In this document: piece by piece, positions 10,916-23,689 of the stretch
Position numbering within the stretch: the stretch's first letter is position 1
How the letters are laid out: each line of letters opens with the position of its first letter
Source: Onthophagus taurus
Lineage: Eukaryota; Arthropoda; Insecta; Coleoptera; Scarabaeidae
Reading direction: 5' to 3'
DNA length: 64,000 nt
NCBI RefSeq assembly: GCF_036711975.1
Contig: NC_091966.1
Location: 29,085,501-29,149,500 of the forward strand
Made by a program: the position numbers and the translations under genes
Notes under the pieces: generated by a model
The model's database searches: none
What the model saw: only the letters and a program-made list of their open reading frames with translations
What the model was told of the DNA's origin: nothing

Positions 10916-12360
10916 AACTAATTAATTTGTTTCTTCTTGTTCTCGCAATCTTGTTATTTTGTTTTATTAAGTCTTCGTTCGAAGTGTTCTTCTTTAAAAC
11001 ACTTTACCATTTGTGAATCTAATAAATTACAATAACCAATCAATTTTGCTACACGATTTCTTAATAAAAAACTAACCAAGTAAAATAAAGGCATAAAACT
11101 TGTATTTGAATGGGGAGACTTCCGGATCTTGCAAGCTTCTTTTTTTCATTTCGTACTTACACTAAGTAGTTGACAATACATTCCAATCTTTCGCACTAGA
11201 ACTAATAAAGAAGTCAAAACACCAAATATGGTTTGTTAAAGGACTTTTCTATTAACCTTAGAACAGTTCTCAAGATCATGTTCTATTTCAATATTTTTAA
11301 GTACAACTGGTAATAGTTAAACTTATTGAAACTGTTAGGAGAATAAATTAGAAGTACAACACTTTTGTGAAGACTTAGATAACGCATTATTTATCATCAC
11401 CTTTATTTAGGTGGTTTGATTTTGAAATGGCATTGTTTAATTAACATATAAAACAAAAATTTGTATTCCTATATCTTGCTTTGTTTGGTTTTTAATGATA
11501 TCAAAAATCAGGCTAATAATTTTGCCGCACCTTTATAAATATTTATTTAGCAAATTTTGCGTTTTTCTGATCCAGTTGCAAACGTTGCTAAATATTTAAT
11601 TTATTATCATTAAATCGTTGTTTCAACAAATTGCTTAATCTTAAGACAGAAAAAATATAAGAGAACAAACTCTTCTATCTTTTACTGAGGATTAAATTTT
11701 CCTTCTAAGCTTGAAAAAAGCTTTGTGTGGATTAATTTGAAAAGCAGGAAACCTAAACATGATTCTTTTTCCTGAACGGTCTTGCATGCTGGACATATTA
11801 TCGAACCCGTTGAAAAAAATAACTGTTATCAAAGGTAAATATTCTTTGGTGTTTTTTCGCCCAGCAACTGCATCATCGTTTCACCAGTCCAAGTACACTA
11901 ACTTGGACATCCTGATTGTGGCGCAACTTTCTGTTAGTATAGCTCAAGAGTCAGAAAGCTAATGTCTTTTATGATGAATCGAAAAGTTGGTAAAATAATG
12001 AAATGATAAACGTTGTATAGTGTTTGCTATGATGTCTTTAAGCCAAGCTATCCATTAACAATTAAGCCTACTTTCGTTATCATTCCAAAATATGATTTGA
12101 ATACACTGAGCTATGATATTCTTCATAATAACCACGTGCCACTTTGTTCCCCTTCACCTTTTAATTTGTTAAGGGTTTGTGGCTTTATTGATTGAAACTG
12201 TCTATGATTGTCTGCATTATAATTTTTGGACGAATAGGATAATACATATCTTCCTCAATACCTCGCCAGACTTGGATGTTGAAAGATTAACGCTTTCGTA
12301 GGCGCTAAGGCGTAAAAAGTATGCCATTATTTGTTTGTATGCCCATGTAAAAATTCTAAA
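10916..12360. other. Gene-poor AT-rich stretch
   Basis: Contains the presumed Abitram promoter immediately past 10915. Short frames at 11759-11962 and 12013-12195 match nothing I recognise and look like chance. Confidence 0.45.
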
Positions 12361-12389
12361 AATCGTACTCGAGCAAAGATAGAGTAATT

Positions 12390-13480
12390 GGAGCAAACAA
12401 TTTTTGAGGAGTCTGACAAAGAAGTATTTGGCGGTAGAAATGGAGAAGTTATTTCACTAAGTGATCAGAACTCTGAGTCAGAACAAGAAGTTGATGATAT
12501 TATGGAAAATGCTGTTACTCACAATGAAAGTGTTGTATCTAAAGAACCTGTTATGATCTGAAGAGGTAAAGAAACCATATGGAAAAGCATTTGGTAAATG
12601 CGATAAAAAATGAGGAAATAAGACAGGGAGTGGATCAATAGAGGTGGAAGAGGTGGATGAAGGAATAGGAAAATGATTTATCCGACGCCATCAGGCAAAA
12701 GGATCAAGAGGAGAAGAAGATTACAGCGGCAAAAAATGTTTGCAGCAGTAAGAAATGTTTTTGGTAGATTTGTCGAAAAATGCAAGAAAAATTATTGTGT
12801 TAAAGAATTTATGACGATTAACGAGAAGTTAGTTCCTAACATTATCCCAACAAACCTGCAAGATACGGTCCCAAAATGTTCAGGGTGAATCAAATGGAAG
12901 AAACAGGTTTTATCCAATCTCTAATATATCTATGAATATTGTAGACAGATTGGTTTCGCCCATAAAAAACCGAAATTTTACAAAGATAATTGGTACACAA
13001 GTTACCATTTAACAAAAGAATTGCTTCAAAATAAAATCCCACTTGCTAAAACATTAAGTTTTATTGATAAGTTCCTCAATTTTGCATATCCAAATTGATG
13101 TTACTCTTATCTCTTATTGCGCGAAAGAAGGAAAGATTTTTGAAGATTTTGAAGCCCAATATTATTCTATTTTATAACTCAAAATGAGGCATAGATACAA
13201 GTCTAAAAAATCGAAATGATATCCATTGGTAAGTTTCTTCCAACTTCTAAATATTGGAATTAATGCAAATATAATAATAAATGGAACAGATCTTCAGTTT
13301 GCAAGTATAAGATTTGTTCTTTTACTTAGCACATTTGTAATCAAGAGTAGGAATTAGAAATTTATTTTTAGATGTGAAACAATTTTTATCTCAAACGTCA
13401 TTTGGAAAAGTCGATGAAGAACCAACAACAAATTTGTGATGAACAAATGTAACACAATTTTCGAATTTATTTAACAACAG
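12390..13480 (+). mobile_element. piggyBac-like transposase relic (heavily decayed)
   Basis: Begins with an acidic segment (about 12390-12540), as in piggyBac N-termini. Then come KEFMTINEKLVPN, the position of the first catalytic Asp (family: MT-DE), and YKDNWYTSYHLTKELLQ, matching the DN-FTS-LA block with the second Asp. At least six stops or shifts intervene and the third Asp block is not identifiable. Weaker and older than the copy at 21.4 kb. Confidence 0.6.
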
Positions 13481-16400
13481 ATCGTGGTTGTATTTTCTGT
13501 AGAATAAAGAATAGAACCATTACGCTACAGTTAGCATGCAAAAAGCATGTCAAAACGCACCACACCTGTCTAATCCGTTCCGAGTCATAGAAGAAGACTA
13601 GTTAACGAGTTTACGTTTCTTAAATGTTGTGAATGTTTGTTAATTAAGTGCTTTTGTTAAGAAAATGTTAGTTTCGTGTTCGTAATGGGTATCAATTTTC
13701 TTTAAAAATTTAGTCGTTGATAATTTGTATAATGTATTTGAAGGATTTAAACGGCAATCATTCAGCAGTCACATTTCAAAACTGAATAAAAGTTCCAACT
13801 GACTAGTAATTTTTTCAGCTCGATTTTATACAACAGTTATATTTTTTTAAATTTCAATACAAATCTTTTTATAAAACAATGTTCTTTATTTCCAGCTATC
13901 AAACGAAACGTTTGTTCACGTTAAAATTTCGAATGATGCTAGAGATATATACAAAGCACAATGTGTAAAAACAAACCGGTCATGTGGTTTTAAATAAAAT
14001 TAAAATAGCTGCTGCTATAGGTAGTACTTCTTTATCTTGAAAGTCTTGAAAGTTTACACTTCGTTTAGTCTTAAACAACTTATTTTGAAAATCCTCATCA
14101 CAGACTTTTTTGCTCTTGAATAAATTAGTTGTATTAGCTTTTAAGGTTTCGGGATTGAAAAATGGGGAGGTCTCTTATTAATTCCTACATGTCAAATTTA
14201 AATTACAATTAATAGATTGAATTAATTTTCAAATGGATTTCTTCCTAAATCATTCTGCATTTTGATACAGTTTTGCTAAATTCTAGAAAAATTTGTCAAA
14301 TATGATTATTTTAACTTCCTTGTAAATTTTGGTCTAATCAAATAAAATGATAAATATGTTGAATTATTTAACGTTTTACTTAAAAAGGTTAGACTTTTGG
14401 GTGAATCAACATCTCTTGTTTATTGGACCATTTTGCTTAATCGAAAACATACCCTTCTACCCAGAGCCATAGAAAGTAAAATTAATTCTGCTTTTATACA
14501 TACCTTTACTTTATTATAGTAAAGTTCATCTTTATCTAACCGTCAACCTTGTTAATATTAATGAATTAAATGCTAATCATTCTCATAATTATCAACGACA
14601 AATTATCAGCCATAAACATCGTTTATCTTAATTATCCGGGATAAGCTGGGTTATCTAAATGAACCAATAGCCAGAGAAGATATGGATCGGTGTGTTCAAA
14701 AACTAACATTGATTACACATAATCTATTTTAAATTCACTACTATATTTGGAAAATACTGATGATAATTTTGGAATTGTTAAACAGTTATGATATGGATTA
14801 ATATGGTAACCCTGATATCTCTCATTATGTATTACCAAACAGATTTACTAATTAATTAATAAGTTCAAATTAACTTGATAGCTGCAGTATTTATGTATCA
14901 CAACATTTCGAGCACTTTCTATTTATATTTTGAAAAGAAAAATACATTTAAATGATGTTTCTGCTCTCGAAAACAATTCAGATCACAGATGTGTAATAAA
15001 TTATGGTATCGTGAGCACAATGTTGGGTACTGTTGACACAGTTTTAATTTCATAATCTGTTGCATTGCGATGACAGTTTAGCAACCTATCATATTAACTA
15101 TCAACAAATATTTCCTCTCAATTTATAAACCTTTTAGCAAGAAATTTATTGCATCAAATAATACACAAAGTAAGATGCCAAAAAATTATTCATTAAGTAA
15201 TGACACTTCCAGGGATTTATCTCATGTATATTAATTAACTATCTTTAATCGATGTGTAGAAGATAAAAATATATTTGAAAGATTATTAATATTTATACAT
15301 ATCAAAGAATATATCAGTATATTTAACAAATGTTGTTCTTGAGTTCCTCGTGCAACATGGTATTGACATACAAAATTATTGAGGTCAAAATTACGAGAAT
15401 ATCCGAAATAAGATAATATAGGAATTTACGCATCGCAGAGTACGCCGCTTCGTAGAAATAGAAGCTAGATGTAATAAAACTATATGATCTGTTCGTGAAG
15501 ACAGAATATGTCATCTCATATCTGCATAGAATTTTATTGCTGAAAAATTAAAGTCAACCATGTCAACATAAAAATTAGTAAGTCGAAAATGAAAACCATT
15601 AATAACATCTTAATGAAACATGGAATAACAATAAAATGTTAGTAGCGGTGAAAATTTAGACAGTTTAGCTTTTTATATGTATACAAGCTGTTACGTTGTC
15701 AAACTACTACATACTATGAAGACGCAAACTAACACGAAATAGAATGTTTTCATTTAACTAATTATTTAAAAGTAGAAGAAAAGGGCAAGGCAATATAGAT
15801 TAATTAGAGGATTCGTCAGAAATAAATCTCTCGGGTTATTTTTATGTAACGATTTATATAAAACGATTGCATTAAATGTATCTTTCTCCCTTCCAGCAGG
15901 TCTTATAAGAACAGTATAGCGGGTTTCCAAAGAAAAGGTGGCTTATGAATACCCCCTTAACGCAACGACGTGAAAAAATACAATAATATTTTTGGTATTG
16001 ATTTATTTATTTAAGCATTCATTAGCTTTTGGTCGAACTTCGAATTAAAAATACTTACAACCTTCAGCCTAAGGTGTCATTACAGTATACCTAGAAGTTA
16101 CACCACAGAGGTCACAGCAATCTAATTTGACATAAAAAATTCTAGAGCAAAACCATAATTATGAAATGTCCGGATATTTTAATTTTTTTATGAAAACCTA
16201 AATAAAAGAGGATAGTTAAAGGATAGTTTCAGGAAAAATAACCACTTCCGGTTACGCAATTGAATTAAAACTTTATATCAGAATGTTTATCTTGAATATG
16301 TAGGCTTAGACAACATTTGATAATTTTTTTTCTCAATTTAAAGTGCCAGTTTGTATTAAAAAAATAAGTATGTGGTCAGAGATAGTACCACTTCCTCCGT

Positions 16401-16550
16401 TTAAGCGATTTGATTAAGATTGTACATCTAAATGTTTTACGTAACAATGATGAATCATACCATGCATTAATAGTATTTGAAATGCGAGTTTATAACAAAA
16501 GGTGTGATATGTATTCTATAAGTTTATTATCCTACCTCTACAAATTATTG
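13481..16550. other. Long gene-free stretch
   Basis: About 3 kb of AT-rich DNA with no coding motif, repeat or RNA that I can support. A 63-codon frame at 15323-15514 looks random. Confidence 0.5.
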
Positions 16551-16554
16551 ACTA

Positions 16555-17455
16555 GAATTATAGTCTTACAGTAAAGCTAGATTCAGTAGACCACTCGCAA
16601 ATTATTAGAACACTAATAGAAGAAAAACCCACAGAATATAATGTCCCTTTACACTTGACATTCGTCGCCTATCACAAAACCTGTGATAGTATTGAGGCCT
16701 GGTCATTTCTGGTAGAGTCGAATGATGCCAGTGAAATTTATCAAGTGAGAAGATATTAGAATAGATTCGCGATACATCGCCATCATCAAAAATATATCTA
16801 TGAACAAACTATCTTTCACCTCAGAATATACGAGGAGGCACTGTTTCGCCCAAATTGCTCGTCTTGGAAAATGTATTTAAACAATAAGCTGGTATAATAT
16901 GGGTCTGAATGTGGATGGTGTATGATTGAATCACTTATGCTTCGCAGACAATGTGGTACTGGTCAGTTCAGACATAGATGAATTGGAAAACATGATACAA
17001 GATCTAAACCAACACTCAAAGAAAATTGATCTAAAAATGAACCTGCATAAAACCAAAACAATGAGCAACATGCAAAATAATGTTGCTATTGACAACGTCT
17101 CCTTAGAGAATGTAAGCCAGTACAAAAATCTTTGTTACACTATTAAAATTGGCAAAGAAAATCAGACAGCCAAAATAAAGCGACAGACTCAACTGTCATG
17201 GGCAGCATTTGCATAACTGTTTGATACTGAAAAACAAAGAATTACCAAGAAACCTAAAACGAATGGTGCAAGATTGCTGCTTACTGCCAGTGACTACATA
17301 TGGGATTGATACCATGGCCTTGACAAGGAAATCTGCAGAACAACTTAGTGTAACCTACCGAGCGATGAAACAAGCAATGCTGGGAGTTACTCTGAGAAAC
17401 AAGATCGAGATTCGCAAAAGAGCACAAGTGGCAAGAGAAAGCACAGAAAAATGAA
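16555..17455 (+). mobile_element. RTE-like LINE reverse transcriptase relic
   Basis: Plus-strand, frameshifted. A first part contains SQIIRTLIEEKPTEYNVPLH followed by CDSIEAW, matching the RTE block with KAFDSI. At 16926 the frame reads LNHLCFADNVVLVSS (degenerate FADD), then KIDLKMNLHKTKTM and YKNLCYTIK (thumb). A third frame from 17209 gives KNKELPRNLKRMVQDCCLLPVTTYGIDTMAL, an RTE C-terminal block. Catalytic Asp-Asp is altered to Asp-Asn, so it is inactive. Confidence 0.85.
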
Positions 17456-18870
17456 CACAATGATGTCGAGTCTATGTGAAGACGAAAATTTATGTCAAAT
17501 TTCATGTCTCTTATGTGCTTCCCTTCTGTTTTTATCAACAGAAATACCGTGCAACCGGACCTTTGGGACCTCCTATATACTTTAAAGTGTTTTTTCGCTT
17601 CTTTTTTCACAATGAATATTACCTAATTGATTCCGTTTACCATAATGAGTTGATATCTGAGTCACATGTAAATACTTATTACATGAGTAATCCCTTATCG
17701 TTTTGTAGTGATACCTTTTAAGGTATCTATTTAAAATATCAAATTCTCCGAATATTACGTGAAAAAAGTTTTCTAACTTAACTACTTCCTTGAAATTTAA
17801 TAAAAAAACTTTTTAATCAAAAAATATTTGTGTACATTTTTGAACTCTTATAGATATATATTTTTACAAGATTAATTCATCGTTATTTTTATACCTGCTC
17901 CTAGCGTAATAAAAAGAAAATAAATAATAAAAGCGCATACACGTTTTATTAACATAACTCATCATTAGCACAAATTATTTTTACTGGTTTTTTTTTATTC
18001 AATTTATTTTTCGTAAAATTTTCTAAAATTCGATAAAACTTTATAGTATTTATTCAAGCCAGATGTTCAATATAAAAATGTTGGCGTATCGTCCAGTACG
18101 ATGCCAACCGCATTTGACTATTTAGTAGGCAGACTAGAAGTTATTTTTGAATTAACGTGATCGTCATCATGCTTTGGCCAAACGAGCGCACCTGTAATGT
18201 TATAAAGCGCGGACTAAGCGAACAATTAATACTAATAAAATTATTTGGGTTAATTTAAATTACTAAATCACTAAGGAAAAAAAAATAAATAAATAAACGA
18301 ATGGTTTGAGATTTTGTTGTGAAATTCGAATGGAACTTATCGAAATGATTCGATAAACAAAAATAACTTTTTGCATTATTCATAAATTGATTAACGTATA
18401 ACAAAGAACCGAAGTACGGAATAATTGAGATTATCTTCCAGGAATTTTATTCGATAAGAAATTAAGGTGTGTACGTGTATAACTTATTTTAAAAGGTTTT
18501 GTTGAGAAGATGTAAAAAAATTTATGTAAAATATATAAAATTATTAATGAAACAAAATTAGCCAAACCTATTAAATAAAATAGATAAAATTATACGACTG
18601 CTTAGAAAGTAATAAAGGCAGCAACAATGCAACATATTACTTTATGTTGTTGCCAACGGGACATCATATCAACCATTTGATGGTACTTATCATTAAAGGC
18701 TTTTTTAAATCGCAATTCTTTTTAATGATTATCTTGATAAGATAAAACAAAATACGGAAAAGATTTGTATTATGATTAATAATATTACATTTAATGAGTA
18801 GATGAAGAGTAAATGTTTTGTTAGACTTTACGTTGCACCCTAAGAAGTTCTGTAGACAACCTTACTATTT
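17456..18870. other. Gene-free AT-rich stretch
   Basis: No gene or element recognised. An 81-codon frame at 17476-17721 has no motif. Confidence 0.5.
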
Positions 18871-18877
18871 TTATTAA

Positions 18878-18971
18878 CACATTAAGGACTGCTCACGAGT
18901 TTTCTCGTGTTGCGCAAAAACGTGCGGTCCCAGGCGTATGTCTTACAGATTTCTCTGCGGTCCTTAATGTG
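18878..18971. mobile_element. 94-bp TTAA-flanked MITE
   Basis: Terminal inverted repeats CACATTAAGGAC and GTCCTTAATGTG are flanked by TTAA at 18874-18877 and 18972-18975. TTAA duplication is the signature of piggyBac-type transposition. The interior is GC-richer than its surroundings and has no coding capacity. Confidence 0.85.
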
Positions 18972-18975
18972 TTAA

Positions 18976-21410
18976 GAGTTTTGGTAAAAAAAGCAAAACT
19001 ATCGATGTCCTGAAGTAATGTATGATAGTACAAGAGTTTGAACTAAACTGGTCGTAATCAAATTTTACTTGCTCATTCTAAGAATGCTGGATTGAAGTGA
19101 TAAGAGTGAGTATGATCATGCTGATTAGTAATTAACTTTCCAGTTTTGAAGTACAATAAAGTTCATTTTAACCTTGAATTTATTATCAATTTCCGGCGAA
19201 AATGAAAGCGACAATGAATGTTGAACGATAACAAAGAAACGAACGTTCTAAGAATTACTTAACAAGATCTCTTTGATTTCGGTAGAAATGTTTTATGCCT
19301 CGAAGGACTGATCATTGTCGAAAATTCTAGGAGTTCTGGATAATACCAGACAAGTTTTGTATTTCAACCTTTTTGGGAAGACTTTTAGTAGAAAATTTTT
19401 ACTAGAAATCGAACCAACCACAACACTCCGTCCTTTATATATTTTTATTGACCAATTTTTCCCAAGAATTGGCGTCTTTCACAAGTTAACAAAACTTTAC
19501 TATTTGAAGCTGCAAACATTAAACCGGCCAAATTCTATTGTCCAGCAAAGTGACAATTTTGTTAAGTCTCGGCAATTGCAGTAAATTTTTTACTACGTTT
19601 CGGGCAGCGAAAATTTTGGAACGTTTCGAAAATTAACAAAAGTTATTAAGGTTCAGGAACATGTGAAATTATTATTTAACAAGGTTTGCGAAAAATTTAC
19701 AGCTTCTATTAAGATATATTTTTATATCTTGGAGGGATGAATCTGTTTCATCAAATGATAAAAGTTAGAATTTAGTATGTTAAAGAAATCATAAAACAAA
19801 ATAAATGCAATGAATCGTAGCCAAATTTTTTGAACTATTTCCAAGCAAATTACTCCATATCAACTTTTATCATTCCTCGGTGATGACAATATCTAGAGAA
19901 AAAAAATAGCCAGAAGTTATGGCTCCGAAACAATCTAAGCGAAATTTTACAATTAAATGTACCACGTGGCAAAACTCCTAAAGAGATAAAAGATTATTTA
20001 TGAAAATAATTGCTTGAAATAGAGGCACCAAAATCTTTCGAACAAGAAGCCATTTAGCTAATTCGCACCTAGCATTCAGAGAATTTTTGAAGGAAATAAT
20101 TGCAAAAAGAAGAGCAGAAACGTTGTCTAAAAAAAGTAAGAAAAGATTCCAATAGGCAGTATCCTTCAAAAAGGTTAAGAATGAAATCAAAACATCTACC
20201 AAAACTAAAACAATAACTGGGTTTGACTTGATTAAATGAGAAGATCTGGAAGTAGCTTCCACACAAGACAACTTGGTACTTATATTTAAATTCTGATCTC
20301 CTTAAAGAGTTATCCTCTAGATAAATGATATCAAAGCAGTTTGAAAAGTTGTCACCCTAACATCTAAATCTGATTGTCCAAAACAAGGAACTAATTCCAG
20401 GCTCTCAGTTTTCTTTTCGGAATAAGCATTAAATACTGCATCAAGTTAACAGTAGTATAAAAAACATAAATTTCTGCATTGCGAAACCTTCCACAGAACT
20501 CATTGCCAATCAAGTGCCTTAATCCTACATTTATGTAAGATTCTTCAAGGTTAAACAGGAAAATACATATTCAAATCTAAAATAAACTCTAGCAGGATTG
20601 TCGCAAAGTAGCATACTACGGCCAACACTCTACTTGTTGATGCGGAGATGACTCAAATTCTATGTATGTTTCTACACAATTTTTTTTTCTGGAAAATTAA
20701 AAAGAAAATCAAATATTCTTAATTTTAAATTCCATGTTTACTCAATTAAGAAGGTCTATTTTTACCATTATCCTGATAAATTATCTCGGGGATAGTTACC
20801 ATTCTTACAACCGGTTTTAAGCGCTCTCATTGAGATCTAAAAGCTGGATTTATCTATCCGATAAATTTAAGAGGTGGTAAAAGTGTATAGGGTTAGGTTG
20901 GGTTGGGTTTTCTCTATTATTTTTACTTCGATTTTTAGTCAGTTTTGAAACTTTTGAAACAGTTAAATAAATATTAAGTGTCTGAGCTACATTTACATTA
21001 TTTTGAACATCTTCAATTTGTAGCGTTTATTTTTCAAATTGATCAGCATTTTGTTCTCTTCATCCACTTTTGTTGTCAATGTGGTAGAGAAAAAATTAAA
21101 ACATTTTCCAAATTCCACAAAATTTTTAAAAATTTACATAAAACAACTTGCACTGTGAGCATCAAAATCAAATCACTTTAGATTTTAATGGTGGCATTTG
21201 TCTAAAAATAAGCATGTCCGGCCTAATTTTGTAAAGCCTTCTTAATTAATTAACATAATTAGTCTATTTTACATTACTTTAGTGTTATGTGTATGTGCTA
21301 TAGCAGAAACTTTTAAAAAGAGGAAAGTACCTAATGCTTGCCAATATTAATATCATCGTACGTTTGTACATATTCCCTTTGTTAATCGTTGCATGGTAAT
21401 AAGTATTATA
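18976..21410. other. Gene-poor stretch
   Basis: No supported gene. Frames at 19315-19584 and 19978-20271 lack recognisable motifs; the plus-strand reading at 20000-20280 is Lys/Ser-rich but interrupted. A (GGGTT)n-like tract lies at 20890-20910. Confidence 0.4.
20890..20910. repeat. Short GGGTT/TTGGG tract
   Basis: GGGTTAGGTTGGGTTGGG contains one TTAGG-type and two TTGGG-type pentamers. Similar tracts occur at 23504, 23834, 39952 and 60872. Confidence 0.8.
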
Positions 21411-21417
21411 TGCTGAT

Positions 21418-22690
21418 ATGATCGAAAGCATTGCAGTTTACACGAATCAGGAGATTGAAAGGCAGAAATTACGCTATGATATAGCAGTAGAGATTGGTAT
21501 ATGTGGCAGTAGATATGTGCAATTTACTACTGACGTAAGTGAGATTTTAGCACTTATTGGCATTCTTTACATAGTAGGCAGAAGAAAAGATGCACATTTC
21601 GCAGTACGGTAATGTTTTCCAATGAAGGCCCCAAAATTTATAAGTGTATAATGGCTGAACCACAGTTTACCTTTTTATTGAGTTATTTACGATTTGATGA
21701 CAAAAATATACGAAATCGACAGGATAAATTTGCACCAATAACGCAGTTGTGGGAACCATTAATAAAAAATTGTACAGAATGCTACACACCACATGCATAT
21801 TGTACAATAGACGAACAGTTTATTGAGTTTTCGGGGTAATTGCCCTTTTCGAGTTAATATAGCTTCCTAGCCTGACAAATATGGCTTGAAAATAAATACT
21901 ATGTATGACAACAGCAGAACATATTACATGGTCAGCGCTCTACCATACATTTTCAAGGAAGATCGAACAAGTAAGGAACCTGTGTCGACACAAATAGTAA
22001 AAAAAAATAGCAGAACCAATCTATGGCACGAATAGGAACATTACTATGGACAATTATTTTTCGTTTATACCTCTCGCTAATGATATTTTAAAAAATCATA
22101 AACTGACCATAGTAGGAACTCTACGTAACAACAAAAGGGAGATACCACCATCTTTTTTACCCAATAGAAAGAAAGAAATTCTTTCATCACAATACGCCTT
22201 TGTTGAAAAGATAACCTTGGTATCCTTTACAAAAAATGTTCAAAATCAGTAATATTGCTTTCCACTGTCCATTCAACAGCAACAATAGATGAACAAAGTA
22301 AAAAGCCGGAGATTATCTTCTTTTACAATTCTACAAAAGGGGCAGTTGATACCTTCGATCAAATGGTGCATAATTCTACAGTTGCGCGAAAAACTAAACG
22401 ATGGCCATTATGATTTTTATTTGAAATGATTGATCAGGCTGGAATTGCTTACATAATTCTTAACTTATCGACTAAACCTGACAAACCAAGTCGAAAACAG
22501 TTTTTGAATAAACTTGGTGTACAATTAGCACGAAATAATATGGAAAATAAATTGAAAGGTAAATTACCAAATAAGCTTAGAACGGATATAGAGAAAATAT
22601 TAGATATAAATACACCAGAGGAAAATGAATTGATAGCCAAAAGGTTAAAATCTGGAAGGTGCCACTTGTGTCCTAGGATTAAAGATTAAA
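21418..22690 (+). mobile_element. piggyBac-like transposase (inactivated)
   Basis: Four consecutive plus-strand frames collinear with one piggyBac transposase. 21418-21612: N-terminal half, with EILALIGILYIVG. 21612-21839: LSYLRFDDK, then YCTIDEQFIEFSG, bearing catalytic Asp1. 22046-22252: MDNYFSFIPLAND (Asp2), TIVGTLRNNKREIP. About 22320-22690: FYNSTKGAVDTFDQM (Asp3), ARKTKRW, then a C-terminal Cys pair (CHLCPR). All three Asp are kept, but stops at about 21609, 21838, 22250 and 22410 and at least one shift break the frame. The Cys-rich tail runs to about 22745. Confidence 0.92.
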
Positions 22691-22771
22691 AATCGAATAT
22701 ATGCACCGATCATAGACTTTATATATGTTTTTCTTGTAAAAAATGATAATTAAGGGTTTAAAAGAAACATT

Positions 22772-22794
22772 ACTGTATGTAAATTACATACAGT
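22772..22794. repeat. Perfect 23-bp palindrome
   Basis: ACTGTATGTAA and TTACATACAGT flank a single A. It lies between the piggyBac relic and the hairpin element to its right. Confidence 0.85.
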
Positions 22795-22802
22795 CAAAAC
22801 GA

Positions 22803-23095
22803 TTAAAAATTTGTATATCAGCACCTCAGAGGTAAGGTATATTAAGTCACAAACTCGAAATTCTTAAGGAGAGATTTGAAAGCGGACTTAATGTTTAACC
22901 CTTTAACGACTTGTTATTTTATACGTATAGTATAATAGAATAGACGTGTACTATACGTAGCATACGTCTATTGAGGTGACCCGTCGTTAAAGGGTTAAAC
23001 AAATCTCCACCATATTGAAATAACTCATTGTCACAAAAAATGTCACTTAACACACCTTACCTTTGAAGTGCTGATATAATAATGTGTTTTATATA
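22803..23095. mobile_element. Foldback/TIR element hosting a nested MITE
   Basis: Arms of about 50 bp: TATCAGCACCTCAGAGGTAA at about 22818 pairs with the reverse complement of the stretch ending GAAGTGCTGATA at about 23082. The interior carries the TTAA-flanked MITE. No coding capacity. Confidence 0.75.
22899..22994. mobile_element. 96-bp TTAA-flanked MITE
   Basis: TIRs CCCTTTAACGAC and GTCGTTAAAGGG, flanked by TTAA at 22895-22898 and 22995-22998. The CCCTTTAACG terminus is typical of piggyBac-family elements. An inner imperfect palindrome (about 22921-22972) makes the whole element hairpin-prone. Confidence 0.88.
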
Positions 23096-23395
23096 ATGGG
23101 GTAACAAGTTAGTCCATGTATGTGTTTAGAGTTGCAATGTTTATGTATGTGTTCTATGGTTAAAGAAAACAGGAAACAGGAAAAACAGGAAATTAGAAAA
23201 GCAACAAGAGCTCTTCGTAAACGAAGCCGGAAATATTTAGAAGCTAATGGCAATATTTTTGAATAATTATTTAAATACCGCTGGTGATCAGTATTTAATG
23301 TTAGTGCATAAGATTTTGTTTAATTGTAGTTATGCAGTAAGAGTTATGTAATAACAAAAAAAGAAAATAAAAGAAAATCGGATGACATCAGTTTT

Positions 23396-23530
23396 TTTAC
23401 ATATAGCTGAGTCTATATGTATGTGGCAAACTACTGGCACTATTTTTCTGAAAATTTGTATATAGCAATTATACGAGGTGCTCGTTTCAGCTAAAATATT
23501 TTTAACCCAACCCAACCCAACCCCAATTTT
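23396..23530. repeat. Inverted partial copy of the 25.13-26.35 kb repeat
   Basis: The reverse complement matches the sequence flanking the mariner-type element at 25253-26298, including GTGCCAGTA, a TTGCCA-like stretch and GACTCAGCT. It represents an unoccupied version of that site. An AACCC tract (23504-23526) follows. Confidence 0.7.
23504..23526. repeat. (AACCC)n tract
   Basis: Four AACCC units and a degenerate fifth. Confidence 0.85.
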
Positions 23531-23689
23531 TTCCTTCACCATTGTATTGTACGCTGAAAAATGAGGGAACTTTGTCATTACATCCCTATATGTGAAATGT
23601 ATGGTTTTCGTACGAACGAAGAGAAATGAAAGTACTATATTTAACAATATAAATGAAAAATAGGTTGCCTTCAACTTTCAAACATTTAT

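Noticed and set aside
11759..12195. Two small plus-strand frames (67 and 60 codons)
   Set aside because: No motif, no neighbouring exons, and codon use typical of random AT-rich sequence.
19978..20271. 97-codon minus-strand hydrophobic frame
   Set aside because: Leu/Phe-rich translations are expected antisense to Lys/Glu-rich AT-biased DNA. No motif, and overlapping frames are equally open.
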